Assembly (NCBI GenBank): GCA_964498755.1
Contig: CAZCIB010000007.1
Location: forward strand, 6,152-70,151
Direction: 5' to 3'
Source: RZZS01 sp964498755
Lineage (GTDB): Bacteria; Pseudomonadota; Alphaproteobacteria; Micavibrionales; Micavibrionaceae
Length of the DNA: 64,000 bases
Every line of letters begins with the position of its first letter. Positions within the stretch are counted from its first letter, which is position 1. Of the stretch, positions 1 to 8,361 are shown in pieces. Made by a program: the position numbers and the translations under genes. Under the pieces are notes generated by a model that worked only from the letters and a program-made list of their open reading frames with translations, had not been told where the DNA came from and searched no databases.

Positions 1-1265
1 TGGAGGAAGCTTTCGACGATTCCATACAGGGCCGGATGCGCAGGCAGACCGAGGGCGCGCTGGAGCACGCGGACGCCGTGCTCTTTGTCGTTGACGGGCG
101 CAGCGGGATCACCCCGACGGACGAGCATTTCGCGAACTGGGTCCGTAAACTGGGCAAGCCCGTGGTTCTCGCCGTCAATAAATGCGAAAGCGAAGCGGTC
201 GCCGATAACGCGCTTGCGGAGGCGTGGTCGCTCGGACTTGGCGAGCCGCTTGCGATGTCCGCCGAGCACGGGCTTGGTCTGGCCGATCTTTATCAGGCGT
301 TTGCGCCATACTTTACCGAAACAAATCAAGACCCCCCACCCAACCCTCCCCCGCCTGCGGGGGAGGGCAGCGAAGCCGGTGGGAGCTTTTTTTCAGAAGA
401 CGACATCGACGCCCTTGAAGGCGTGGAAGCCGACGCGGAGCCGGAGCCGGAAGAGGATACGAAGCCCATCAAAATCGCCATCTGCGGGCGGCCCAATGTC
501 GGCAAGTCCACGCTTGTGAACGCGATCTTGGAGGACGAACGCGTCATGACCGGTCCGGAGGCGGGCGTTACGCGCGACGCCATCGCCGTCGACTGGGCGT
601 ATGAAGGGCGCAAGATCAAGCTCGTCGATACGGCGGGTCTGCGGCGCAAGGCGCGCGTCGAAGAGAAAATCGAGCGCATGGCCGTGGACGATACCATGCG
701 CGCGATCAGGCTGGCGCAGGTGGTTATTCTCGTTATTGACGGCGCGGTTTCGGTCGATAAACAGGATCTGGCCATCGCGCGGCGCATTACCGATGAAGGG
801 CGCGCGCTCGTCCTTGCGATCAATAAATGGGATCTGGTCAAAGACAAAAAGCAAATCCTGGAAGACATTGATTACCGGCTGGAACGCTCGCTGGCGCAGG
901 TCCGGAATATTCCCAAAGTTCCGCTTTCCGCGCTGAAGGGCACGCAAATACCTCTGCTGATGGAAACCGTTCTTGAAACATACGCGAAATGGAACAAGCG
1001 CATTTCCACAGGCCGCCTGAACCGCTGGATTTCGGCCGCAGTTCAGGCCAATCCGCCGCCTCTGACCCAAGGCAAGCCGAACAAAATCAGATACGTTACG
1101 CAGATCAAATCGCGTCCGCCGACCTTCGCGGTCTGGGTTTCCCGGCCCGACGATATACCGGATATGTATAAACGATTTTTGATAAACGGGATCAGGGCGA
1201 CGTTTGAAATTGACGGCGTTCCGCTGCGCCTACTTGTCCGGACGAGTAAAAATCCCTATGTATAG
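1..1265 (+). CDS. der: Ribosome biogenesis GTPase Der (EngA), 5' end outside window
   Basis: Der is a double-GTPase needed for 50S subunit maturation. The frame is open to the left edge: the codons from base 3 read EEAFDDSIQGRM, the segment just after the G3 motif of the first GTPase domain, so the start and first P-loop lie outside. The first domain's G4 is the NKCE variant. The second GTPase domain is complete: GRPNVGKST near base 487, DTAGLRRK near 628 and NKWD near 822. A KH-like C-terminal domain ends in TSKNPYV. The linker between the G domains (bases about 328-430) holds a proline/glycine-rich insert encoded by a palindromic repeat (see repeat entry), followed by an acidic stretch. The identification is secure; only the N-terminal third is missing. 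Confidence 0.95.
   Translation, partial: EEAFDDSIQGRMRRQTEGALEHADAVLFVVDGRSGITPTDEHFANWVRKLGKPVVLAVNKCESEAVADNALAEAWSLGLGEPLAMSAEHGLGLADLYQAFAPYFTETNQDPPPNPPPPAGEGSEAGGSFFSEDDIDALEGVEADAEPEPEEDTKPIKIAICGRPNVGKSTLVNAILEDERVMTGPEAGVTRDAIAVDWAYEGRKIKLVDTAGLRRKARVEEKIERMAVDDTMRAIRLAQVVILVIDGAVSVDKQDLAIARRITDEGRALVLAINKWDLVKDKKQILEDIDYRLERSLAQVRNIPKVPLSALKGTQIPLLMETVLETYAKWNKRISTGRLNRWISAAVQANPPPLTQGKPNKIRYVTQIKSRPPTFAVWVSRPDDIPDMYKRFLINGIRATFEIDGVPLRLLVRTSKNPYV
331..394. repeat. Palindromic repeat element inside the der reading frame
   Basis: Two arms, CCCTCCCCC and GGGGGAGGG, flank a short loop, with CCACCC on the left and GGTGGG on the right. This is the layout of small dispersed palindromic elements seen between alphaproteobacterial genes. 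Here it is translated as a Pro/Gly-rich insert in the linker between the two GTPase domains without breaking the frame. Related arms occur in the intergenic elements at 19672-19740 and 21144-21229. Confidence 0.7.
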
Positions 1266-1299
1266 GTCATTCAATAAAATCTTATGAGGAGAAGAAAAC

Positions 1300-2157
1300 A
1301 TGGATTTTACTCTAGATGAAGGCATTGCTCTGCTGACGCTCTGGGGCATGCGGGTTTTAAGCGCGATTTTGATCCTGATCGCCGGATGGATTATCGGCAA
1401 CTGGATCAGCAAGCGCATCAAAAGCGTTAAAAAACTCGACGGCACGCTGTGCGTTTTCCTGAGCGGACTGGCGAAATACGCTGTTTTATCCGTGGCCGTC
1501 GTGACGGTTCTCGCGCAGTTCGGCGTGCAGACAGCCTCGCTCATCGCGGTGCTCGGCGCCGCCGGCCTTGCGATTGGTCTGGCGTTACAGGGGACGCTCA
1601 GCAACGTGGCCGCTGGCATGATGATGCTGATTTTGCGTCCGTTTAACGTAGGCGACTACATCGTCGCCGGAAATATCGGCGGCACGGTCAACTCGCTCGG
1701 CCTTTTCGGCACGGAGCTGACCACGCCGGATAACGTTTACGTCTTCGCGCCGAACAGCGCGATCTGGAACTCGGATATCGTTAATTATTCGCGTAACCTT
1801 CACCGCCGTCAGGATTTTGTCGTATCCATCAGCTACAGCGACGACATGGATAAAACCATGAAAGTCCTGCAGGAGTTGACGGATAAAGAGGACCGCCTGA
1901 TCCGCACCGAAGGCAAGGAACCGCAGGTTATGGTCTCAAACCTCGGCGACTTCTCGGTTGACCTGATCGTGCGCGTCTGGTCGCTGGGATCGGATTACTG
2001 GCAGCTGCAATGGGATATGACCAAGGCGATCAAGGAAACGCTTGATAATAACGGCATCACCATTCCGTTCCCGACGCGCACCGTCCAGACCATTCAGGAC
2101 AACGAAGAGCAGGAAAAGAAACCGGCAAAGAAGACGACTGCGAAGAAAGCGGCGTAG
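1300..2157 (+). CDS. MscS-family small-conductance mechanosensitive channel
   Basis: A 285-residue inner-membrane protein of typical short MscS size, expected to release solutes on hypo-osmotic shock. An N-terminal hydrophobic helix (residues about 12-32) and a second (about 47-68) precede the pore-lining TM3, which has the Gly/Ala-rich pattern LGAAGLAIGLALQGTLSN (about residues 86-104), then the LRPFNVGDYI turn into the beta domain. The alpha/beta domain ends near residue 265. The last 20 residues form a Lys/Ala-rich tail (KKPAKKTTAKKAA) not typical of E. coli MscS. The start has AGGAG about 8 bases upstream. The gene lies 35 bases after der and ends at a clear terminator. Confidence 0.92.
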   Translation: MDFTLDEGIALLTLWGMRVLSAILILIAGWIIGNWISKRIKSVKKLDGTLCVFLSGLAKYAVLSVAVVTVLAQFGVQTASLIAVLGAAGLAIGLALQGTLSNVAAGMMMLILRPFNVGDYIVAGNIGGTVNSLGLFGTELTTPDNVYVFAPNSAIWNSDIVNYSRNLHRRQDFVVSISYSDDMDKTMKVLQELTDKEDRLIRTEGKEPQVMVSNLGDFSVDLIVRVWSLGSDYWQLQWDMTKAIKETLDNNGITIPFPTRTVQTIQDNEEQEKKPAKKTTAKKAA

Positions 2158-2176
2158 CTTTATTTTACTGTCTTTT

Positions 2177-2213
2177 AAGAGGCGCCAGCCAGCCCGGCTC
2201 GCGCCTCTTTTTT
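2177..2213 (+). terminator. Rho-independent terminator after the mscS-like gene
   Basis: Perfect 9-bp stem AAGAGGCGC / GCGCCTCTT with a 15-base loop, followed by a T run. It lies 20 bases after the channel gene's stop codon. Confidence 0.9.
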
Positions 2214-2316
2214 CACTGGTCGTTCTGTGCGAATTCTACAGTCGTCTGAGTAAATCATTACACACAATCTTGTCCATCCTGCTTTCTTTCCATGCCGAAA
2301 GGCTGTGAAAGAGCTG

Positions 2317-3042
2317 TTAGGGGGCAGCCCTTGGCAAGCTAACAGCTGAAATGATCTGCGGGCGTTCGTGCACAGGATAGGTTACAAGCCTTACCTCGGT
2401 CACGACTCCCCCTTCTCCGCCATCTTCTATAGCCCTAATGCAATCTATCAGCTCTTCAGGCAAGCGCTCTAGGGGAAGCATTGCTCTTAGTTCCTCCGGA
2501 TCGCCCAGATCTTGTAAAGATATAGTGGCTACTTTTGGCATCCCGGCTTGCATTGCTTTAGTAAAATGAGCCTGCATCGCTTCTCTGTTAACGACGAGGA
2601 GTCTTCTTTTCTCCTCAGGCGACAAGGCTTTCGAGGACCTTAAGAGCGCTGTGCTTTTTTGCTCCTTGAAACGTTCCATCCAGGCAAGACTGTCTAAAGG
2701 CGATCCCGATGAAGGCGTATCTGGAGTGATTCCCATCATTCTATGAAGCGCGTAACTCTCACTCTCCATGAAAGAGCGCCGCCGTTGTTCATTTTTCTCA
2801 GCGAGAGCGTCTTCCTTCTGAGCTCTATGGCAATCTTCAAGTACATTCAGCTCTATTTGCGAATCTTCAATAACCCTGTCGCGTAGCGACCACTCTCTCG
2901 TTAATGTAGGTATTCTAGCAGATTGGGATGGCGTAACGCTCAGAAGGCTGCTTTCAGTTAGCTTGGCCGGGAACCTCGCGAAATGTACGGCAGTGTGAAC
3001 GAACAGCGGCGTTAATGCTTCGGACGCATTCTGGTCACGCAT
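2317..3042 (-). CDS. Uncharacterised protein, 241 residues
   Basis: I do not recognise a family. The protein is soluble, rich in charged residues and leucine, with likely helices at residues 70-150 and no signal peptide or membrane segment. An N-terminal stretch (residues 1-45) is polar and low in structure. The gene is visibly more AT-rich than der or the lpt genes, with codon choices (CTT, TCT, AGA) unlike its neighbours, which suggests recent acquisition. It is a single gene facing the receiver-domain gene with only short flanks. The intact 241-codon frame and the sharply different third-position composition support a real gene; function is unknown. Confidence 0.6.
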   Translation of the reverse strand: MRDQNASEALTPLFVHTAVHFARFPAKLTESSLLSVTPSQSARIPTLTREWSLRDRVIEDSQIELNVLEDCHRAQKEDALAEKNEQRRRSFMESESYALHRMMGITPDTPSSGSPLDSLAWMERFKEQKSTALLRSSKALSPEEKRRLLVVNREAMQAHFTKAMQAGMPKVATISLQDLGDPEELRAMLPLERLPEELIDCIRAIEDGGEGGVVTEVRLVTYPVHERPQIISAVSLPRAAP

Positions 3043-3125
3043 ATCTAATATCCCTGTTTAAGTTTTCTTATATCTTTAAAACAGATTTAATTCGGTTCTT
3101 TATAAGTTGCAACTAATTTGTAGGT

Positions 3126-3947
3126 TTACTCCCCACCGCCCCCAATCACATGCCGGATATGCAGCGCGCCGACGGGGAGGTCGATGAGGTCGATCTGGAT
3201 CCGGATATTGCCTGTGCCGCTTGAGAGAATATCATCAACCTTGTTTAGGGCCTCGAAAAAACGGTTCGCGGCTTCGATCGGCTCGGTCTCATACTGCGGC
3301 CGCTGGAGAAGCAGCGCGTATTCCGCCTTGCCGGTCTGGCCGATGATATCGCTCTGGCGGCGCAGGCGCACAAGATTTTGCGAGAGTTTGGCTGCGGCGA
3401 AATCAGCGGCGTAAGGGCCGTCCGTTTCCAGAACCTCTTCATAATTGCCGATCGAAATGAAGAGCAGGAAGGTGCGTTCGCCGTAACGATCCGCGCGGTC
3501 GATTGCGGACAGGAAAAGCTGGTTAAAGGCGGACTTTGCGATAACGCCCCCCGCGCTGGGGTAGTCCTCGGATTCGTCGCCTATTTTGGCCACAAGCTGC
3601 GTTAGACGCCGCGCGTTTTCAATACTTTTCTCAAGATCGTCCGTGTTGATCGGCTTGGTAATGACGTCATTCGTGCCTGCCTTGATGGCTTCTTCACGCG
3701 ACGTTTCATGCGACATCAGGACGATATATGGATAATTCGTGATCGAGCGGCGGATGCCCAGAATGATCGGGCGCGGGTTCGTCAAAGGCGCGGGATCTAT
3801 GAAGACAGCGTCATAACTTTCCTTCGCCAGTCTTTCGAGGGCTTCGTTTTTGACTGTTTCTTCAACGACTTCGTGGCCGGCGGCAGTCAATTTCGTATTA
3901 ATAATCTGCGTTGAAAGACGGTCGCGGTCAATGACAAGTGTTTTCAT
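3126..3947 (-). CDS. Response regulator receiver domain with degenerate GGDEF-like domain
   Basis: Residues 1-115 form a receiver domain: the acid pair is in VIDRD, the phospho-acceptor is Asp51 in AVFIDPA, and the conserved Lys is Lys98 in ITKPI. Residues about 140-265 have the layout of a GGDEF-type nucleotide cyclase fold (AFNQLFLSAIDRADRYGERTFLL, then LRRQSDIIGQTGKAEYALLL, matching the usual DxxxRxGGDEF region). The catalytic GGDEF is replaced by GQTGKAEYA, so cyclase activity is not expected. The protein ends in HVIGGGGE. It may act as a phospho-responsive scaffold or effector. No partner kinase is adjacent. Confidence 0.8.
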   Translation of the reverse strand: MKTLVIDRDRLSTQIINTKLTAAGHEVVEETVKNEALERLAKESYDAVFIDPAPLTNPRPIILGIRRSITNYPYIVLMSHETSREEAIKAGTNDVITKPINTDDLEKSIENARRLTQLVAKIGDESEDYPSAGGVIAKSAFNQLFLSAIDRADRYGERTFLLFISIGNYEEVLETDGPYAADFAAAKLSQNLVRLRRQSDIIGQTGKAEYALLLQRPQYETEPIEAANRFFEALNKVDDILSSGTGNIRIQIDLIDLPVGALHIRHVIGGGGE

Positions 3948-4059
3948 TCTTCTTAACCCGGAAAATTAGAATCACCAAAGTAGAATAATACGGTACAAAT
4001 CAATTTCATACCATTAAGGATAATTTTTTGAAGAGTAAAAAAGCGAGCAAACGGAAGAA

Positions 4060-4088
4060 TTGACAGCCAGCGCAAGCTGGGATACATA
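4060..4088 (+). promoter_or_regulatory. Sigma-70-type promoter for tRNA-Leu
   Basis: A consensus -35 TTGACA (4060-4065), a 17-base spacer and -10 TACATA (4083-4088). The spacer holds a perfect small palindrome, CCAGC-GCAA-GCTGG. The expected transcription start is about 20 bases before the mature tRNA 5' end. Confidence 0.75.
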
Positions 4089-4117
4089 AAACAGCTTAGT
4101 GATAGCAGGCCAGCCTT

Positions 4118-4204
4118 GCCCAGGTGGCGGAATTGGTAGACGCGCAAGTTTCAGGTATTTGTGGCCGCAAGGCCGTGGAGGTTCGAGTCCTCTCCTGGGC
4201 ACCA
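4118..4204 (+). tRNA. tRNA-Leu, anticodon CAG
   Basis: The acceptor stem GCCCAGG (4118-4124) pairs with CCTGGGC (4194-4200). The discriminator A and an encoded CCA follow. The D-arm reads GGCGGAATTGGTAGACGC, typical of class II tRNA-Leu. The anticodon stem CAAGT/ATTTG surrounds loop TTCAGGT with anticodon CAG at 4152-4154 (reads CUG). A long variable arm (GGCCGCAAGGCC) and a T-arm with GGTTCGAGTCC complete it. It lies upstream of nrnC, which it may share a transcript with. Confidence 0.97.
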
Positions 4205-4310
4205 CCCTTCGCAGTTCAGGCGCGAAGCGGTTGTTACAAGAAGGCGTGCGCTCCGAAGCTTCGGGGGTTACGCCATGCTTCGTAGCTGTTAATTACGCAA
4301 AGGGCTTCAC

Positions 4311-4925
4311 ATGACAATTCATCTTTACCGCGACGACCTGCCCTCTGATCTGGATCTTGGCGACGTTGTCGCCGTGGACACGGAAACCATGGGCCTGCGC
4401 CCGGGCCGCGACCGTTTGTGTCTTGTCCAGCTTTCTTCCGGGGATGGCGATGCGCATCTTGTCCAGCTGTCCCGGGGCAAATACGATGCGCCGCATTTAA
4501 AGGCGTTGCTTGCGGACGCCGGCGTTTTAAAGCTGTTTCACTTCGCCCGGTTCGACATTGCGGCGTTGCGGCTTTATCTGGGCGTTTCCTGCCAGCCTGT
4601 TTATTGCACCAGGACCGCGTCGCGTCTTTCCCGGACATATAGCGATAAGCATTCCCTGCGCGAGAACTGCAAGGAACTGCTCGGCATAGACGTCAACAAG
4701 CAGCAGCAATCGTCCGACTGGGGTCAGGACGAACTCTCGCAGGAACAACTCTCTTACGCCGCGAGCGACGTTTTGCACCTGCATGCGCTCAAGGAAAAGC
4801 TTGACGTGATGCTGGAGCGCGAAGGGCGGGCGCAAATCGCGCAAAAATGCTTTGATTTTCTGCCTGCGCGCGCAGAGCTCGATCTGCTCGGCTGGCAGGA
4901 CGCCGATATTTTTGAACATTCATAA
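4311..4925 (+). CDS. nrnC: NrnC-type short RNase D family 3'-5' exonuclease
   Basis: A 204-residue DEDDy exonuclease with no HRDC domains, matching NrnC (nano-RNase C), which degrades dinucleotides and finishes RNA decay in alphaproteobacteria lacking Orn. Active-site residues are visible: Asp23 and Glu25 in VAVDTETMGL, Asp82 in FHFARFD, and Tyr149 with Asp153 in SYAASDVLHLH. Full RNase D is about 375 residues, so this length points to NrnC rather than Rnd. The gene follows tRNA-Leu and sits 9 bases before kdsD, the common alphaproteobacterial order (rnd-like, kpsF/kdsD, lptC, lptA, lptB). The dinucleotide specificity is inferred from family and length. Confidence 0.88.
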   Translation: MTIHLYRDDLPSDLDLGDVVAVDTETMGLRPGRDRLCLVQLSSGDGDAHLVQLSRGKYDAPHLKALLADAGVLKLFHFARFDIAALRLYLGVSCQPVYCTRTASRLSRTYSDKHSLRENCKELLGIDVNKQQQSSDWGQDELSQEQLSYAASDVLHLHALKEKLDVMLEREGRAQIAQKCFDFLPARAELDLLGWQDADIFEHS

Positions 4926-4934
4926 TGGCAGGCC

Positions 4935-5942
4935 ATGGTCGCTCAAGAAAAACAAACGCAAGTTTCTGACGCCCTGAAAACGGGAATCCGGGTTCTCACG
5001 GATGAAATGAACGGCCTGAAAGCTTTAAGCGCGGCGCTTGACGAGTCTTTTATCAACTCGGTGGAGACGATCGATTCGATGAAGAACCGGGACGGCCGCC
5101 CGGGTCGTCTGATCGTAGCGGGGATCGGCAAGAGCGGCCATGTCGCGCGTAAGATTGCGGCCACGCTCTCTTCTACAGGCACGCCGTCATTCTTCGTGCA
5201 TCCCGGCGAGGCAAGCCATGGCGACCTCGGCATGGTTTCCGATGCGGACGTGGTTTTGATGCTATCCAATTCCGGCGAGAATTCGGAGCTGTCCGACCTG
5301 ATACACTATACGCGAAGGCATGATATTCCCCTGATCGCCATGACAAGCAATCCCCAGGGCACGCTGGCAAAGCACGCCGATATTGTTTTGTTGACGCCGA
5401 AAGTTTCGGAAGCTTGCCCGAACGGACTGGCGCCGACGACGTCAACGACGATGATGATGGCTCTGGGAGATGCGCTGGCCGTTGCGCTTCTCGAGAGGAT
5501 GGGGCTGACCCCGGAACAGTTCAGCGTCTTTCACCCCGGTGGAAAACTGGGACAGAAATTGCGCGCCGTGCGCGAACTTATGCACGGGGTCGAGAATCTG
5601 CCGATGATTGCGCCGGATGCGACAATGGATAAAGCCATTCTGGTTCTGGCCGAAAAAAACCTGGGCGCCGTCCTTGTCGTCGACGCGGAACGGAACGTGG
5701 AAGGGATTATCACGGATGGCGATCTGAAGCGCCATATGTGTCCCGAACTCTTGCAAAAGCCCGTACGCGATATCATGAGTACTGGGCCGAAAACCATAGA
5801 GGCTGGGGCGCTTGCCGTTGAGGCCGTGAACGTCATGACGCGTACGCCGGGACAATATCTTACGAGTCTGGTCGTAATGGAAAACGGTGAACTGTGCGGA
5901 ATGATACGCCTTCAGGATTGCCTGCAAGCCGGCATTGGATGA
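4935..5942 (+). CDS. kdsD: D-arabinose 5-phosphate isomerase (KdsD/KpsF)
   Basis: Converts ribulose 5-phosphate to arabinose 5-phosphate, the first step of KDO synthesis for LPS. The 335-residue length is standard. Residues about 40-180 are a SIS sugar-isomerase domain with the GIGKSGHVARKIAATLSSTG and HPGEASHGDLGM motifs. HPGGKLGQ (about residues 200-207) leads into two CBS domains (about 215-270 and 280-335). It starts 9 bases after nrnC and ends 18 bases before lptC, consistent with one operon for LPS core synthesis and transport. Confidence 0.95.
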   Translation: MVAQEKQTQVSDALKTGIRVLTDEMNGLKALSAALDESFINSVETIDSMKNRDGRPGRLIVAGIGKSGHVARKIAATLSSTGTPSFFVHPGEASHGDLGMVSDADVVLMLSNSGENSELSDLIHYTRRHDIPLIAMTSNPQGTLAKHADIVLLTPKVSEACPNGLAPTTSTTMMMALGDALAVALLERMGLTPEQFSVFHPGGKLGQKLRAVRELMHGVENLPMIAPDATMDKAILVLAEKNLGAVLVVDAERNVEGIITDGDLKRHMCPELLQKPVRDIMSTGPKTIEAGALAVEAVNVMTRTPGQYLTSLVVMENGELCGMIRLQDCLQAGIG

Positions 5943-5960
5943 TTTGTTTGGAATGATTTT

Positions 5961-6629
5961 ATGACAGAAGATAAACCGGATCAAAGCCGCTCAGCCATAG
6001 AGCGCATAGCGGCGCGCCAGGGAGGAGACAGGGCGCATAACGTTTTTTACAGCAAGCTGGTCAGGTTTTTGCGCGTGATGTTGCCGCTTGTCGTTATTTG
6101 CATTCTGGGAATTTTAATCGCATGGCCGGAATTTGAAGAAAAAACGTCCGCGCGCGTGCGTTTATCAGAAGCGCCGGTCCCGGAAAACATCAAGAACGAA
6201 CTCCTCAATCCGCGTTACGAGGGCCAGGATGAAAAAGGCCAGCCATATACGATCAGCGCGGAACGGGCGATCCAGAATGAAGGCGCGGGAAATCTGGCGC
6301 TGCTGGATAAACCCGTGGCGAGCATACGGCTTGAAACGGGCGAAACTCTCTCCGTACGCGCCTCGGCAGGAGAGTACAATCAGGAAAGCCGACATCTCGA
6401 GCTTCTGGACGGGGTCACTCTTGTCTATAACGATCTTTACATTTTAACGTCGAGACGTATGCATATGGATATCGGCAGCCGGATTATATGGTCCGAGGCC
6501 GAAGTCATGACGACCGGACCGAAAGGACGCATTCATGCGCGCAAGCTTCATGCGGATCTCGGCAAGGACGTGCTGATCTTCTCTGGTCCCGCGAAACTGA
6601 TACTCAACCAAGGTTTTGAAGAGCTGTAG
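5961..6629 (+). CDS. lptC: LPS export protein LptC
   Basis: LptC is the bitopic inner-membrane protein that receives LPS from LptBFG and passes it to LptA. The 222-residue protein has a short cytoplasmic N-terminus, one membrane helix at about residues 33-53 (MLPLVVICILGILIAW), then a periplasmic beta-jellyroll (about residues 60-215) with the repeated short strands of the Lpt fold. The family is poorly conserved at sequence level, so position between kdsD and lptA supports the call. The stop codon is 4 bases before the ATG chosen for lptA. Confidence 0.88.
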   Translation: MTEDKPDQSRSAIERIAARQGGDRAHNVFYSKLVRFLRVMLPLVVICILGILIAWPEFEEKTSARVRLSEAPVPENIKNELLNPRYEGQDEKGQPYTISAERAIQNEGAGNLALLDKPVASIRLETGETLSVRASAGEYNQESRHLELLDGVTLVYNDLYILTSRRMHMDIGSRIIWSEAEVMTTGPKGRIHARKLHADLGKDVLIFSGPAKLILNQGFEEL

Positions 6630-6633
6630 GGTT

Positions 6634-7470
6634 ATGAAGAAAATTGCGTTTCAAATCATGCTGACCTGTCTGGCGCTATTGGCGCAGCCACAGTTCGGGC
6701 TCACGCAGGAAAATCCGGGCGGGGAGTTACCCTCTGTTCCCGGCGGGGAAAAGCTGGTCATTACGGCGGATGACGCGCTGGAATGGCATAGAGGCGATAA
6801 CTATTTTCTGGCGCGGGGCAATGCGGAGGCTGTTCAGGGTGAGATGCGCATGGAAGCGCAATCCCTCAAGGCGTTGTATATCGATGGACAGGACAGGAAT
6901 TTCGATCTTAAGGAAATCATTGCCAGCGAGAGCGTTGTGGTCCGTACGCCAGAAGCCGCGGCTTATGGCGAAAAAGCGGAATATGATATTGCGGGCGGCG
7001 TCGCTGTGATGACAGGACAAAACCTCAGAATGGTTTCCGAAGATTATGTCGTGACAGCGCGGGACGTCTTTGAATATCATGTCGCGGAAGGAAAGCTGTT
7101 CGCGCGCGGTAATGCCAAAGCCACCAGCGAGGATAATGTTTTGAACGCCGATATCCTCTCGGCGACCTTTGAAGAGCGGGACGGCGAACGTACGCTTCAA
7201 ACGATTGAAGCGGAGGATAACATTGTCATTACTACGCCAACCGAGACGGTTTATGGCGACAAGGGCATATATCAGTCCAAAACGAATACGGCGGATTTGT
7301 ACGGGAACGTGCGTATAGAAAGAGGCCCGAACGTTCTGGAAGGCGCGCGCGCGCAGGTTAACCTGACAACCAATGTCAGCAGAATACTAGGCGGCGGTGA
7401 GGACGGAACAGGGGAAAACAGGCGCGTACGCGGGACTTTTTATCCCGATGCCCTGCAGGAAGACGAGTAG
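6634..7470 (+). CDS. lptA: Periplasmic LPS-binding protein LptA (OstA-like)
   Basis: Forms the periplasmic bridge for LPS transport from LptC to LptD. The ATG at 6634 is chosen over an in-frame TTG at 6616, which would overlap lptC and weaken the signal peptide. From 6634 the product starts MKKIAFQIMLTCLALLAQP, a clean Sec signal cleaved near residue 24. Two OstA-type beta-jellyroll units are visible (DDALEWHRGDNYFLARGNAEAVQ; later TARDVFEYHVAEGKLFARGNAKA). At 278 residues it is longer than E. coli LptA (185), as is usual in alphaproteobacteria. It is followed at 53 bases by lptB. Confidence 0.9.
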   Translation: MKKIAFQIMLTCLALLAQPQFGLTQENPGGELPSVPGGEKLVITADDALEWHRGDNYFLARGNAEAVQGEMRMEAQSLKALYIDGQDRNFDLKEIIASESVVVRTPEAAAYGEKAEYDIAGGVAVMTGQNLRMVSEDYVVTARDVFEYHVAEGKLFARGNAKATSEDNVLNADILSATFEERDGERTLQTIEAEDNIVITTPTETVYGDKGIYQSKTNTADLYGNVRIERGPNVLEGARAQVNLTTNVSRILGGGEDGTGENRRVRGTFYPDALQEDE

Positions 7471-7522
7471 GCCGCGCCGAGCCCTTTGCGTTATTCTGAA
7501 AAAAATGTAAAGATTGCAAGTG

Positions 7523-8272
7523 ATGAAGAAGCCACGTTTAAAAACCGTTCCGAAGGGACTCTCCGTCCGCCACATTTCCAAAAATTATAAAAGGCGCCCT
7601 GTCTTAAGAAACGTAAGTTTTTCCGTACAGCGCGGCGAGGCCGTCGCTTTGCTGGGGCCGAACGGCGCTGGCAAAACGACAAGCTTTTATATTGTTACGG
7701 GCCTGATTCCGGCCGATAACGGTTATATCATGCTGGACGGGCAGGATATTACGAACCTGCCGATGTACCGCCGGGCGCGTCTCGGGCTTGGATATCTTCC
7801 GCAGGAATCCTCCATTTTCAGGGGTTTGTCCGTTGAGGACAATATCCGCGCCGTTTTGCAGGCGCAAAATATCGCTTCTGAAGATCAGGAATTGCTTCTC
7901 GAGGATCTTCTTGCCGAATTCTCGATCAGCCATTTGCGCAGAACGCCGGCCCTGGCCTTGTCCGGCGGTGAAAGACGGCGCGTCGAGATTGCGCGCGCGC
8001 TGGGGAGCCGGCCTGAATTTATGCTGCTCGACGAGCCGCTTGCCGGAATTGATCCGATTGCGGTCAATGATATCAGAACCCTGATTGCGCATCTTAAAGA
8101 CAGGGATATCGGCGTTCTCATCACCGATCATAATGTCCGCGATTGCCTCGATATCGTCGACAGGGCTTATATCCTGCATGACGGCAACGTGCTTATGGAA
8201 GGCACGCCGGAAGAAATCGTTGCGCATGAGGATGTCAGGCGCGTCTATCTTGGCGAGAGCTTTTCATTATAG
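7523..8272 (+). CDS. lptB: LPS export ABC transporter ATP-binding protein LptB
   Basis: The ATPase that powers LPS extraction by LptFG. Walker A GPNGAGKTT is near residue 46, the Q-loop is in GYLPQESSIFRGLSVEDN, the signature is LSGGERRRVEIARAL, and Walker B with the D-loop is LLDEPLAGIDP, followed by the switch His in ITDHNVRDCLDI. The C-terminal GTPEEIVAHEDVRRVYLGESF is diagnostic of LptB. The ATG at 7523 is preferred over the upstream TTG (7514) and GTG (7520). In many alphaproteobacteria rpoN, hpf and ptsN follow; here a polysaccharide export cluster follows instead. Confidence 0.96.
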   Translation: MKKPRLKTVPKGLSVRHISKNYKRRPVLRNVSFSVQRGEAVALLGPNGAGKTTSFYIVTGLIPADNGYIMLDGQDITNLPMYRRARLGLGYLPQESSIFRGLSVEDNIRAVLQAQNIASEDQELLLEDLLAEFSISHLRRTPALALSGGERRRVEIARALGSRPEFMLLDEPLAGIDPIAVNDIRTLIAHLKDRDIGVLITDHNVRDCLDIVDRAYILHDGNVLMEGTPEEIVAHEDVRRVYLGESFSL

Positions 8273-8288
8273 AACAAACATTAAGCAT

Positions 8289-8317
8289 TTGTTATTCCAG
8301 CTGTTCGCCTGTAATAT
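8289..8317 (+). promoter_or_regulatory. Possible promoter for the polysaccharide export cluster
   Basis: TTGTTA (8289-8294), a 17-base spacer and TAATAT (8312-8317), with an overlapping TATAAT at 8315-8320. It lies in the 89-base gap between lptB and the Wza-like gene. It is a pattern match only. Confidence 0.35.
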
Positions 8318-8361
8318 AATATGAGAATATATTCGCTCAGGCTCCAACTTTTCTGCATTCC

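Noticed and set aside
326..868. 180-residue minus-strand frame inside der
   Set aside because: It is a shadow of der; the plus frame has all Der motifs.
4099..4314. Short frame across the tRNA
   Set aside because: It covers the tRNA-Leu gene, which explains the open frame.
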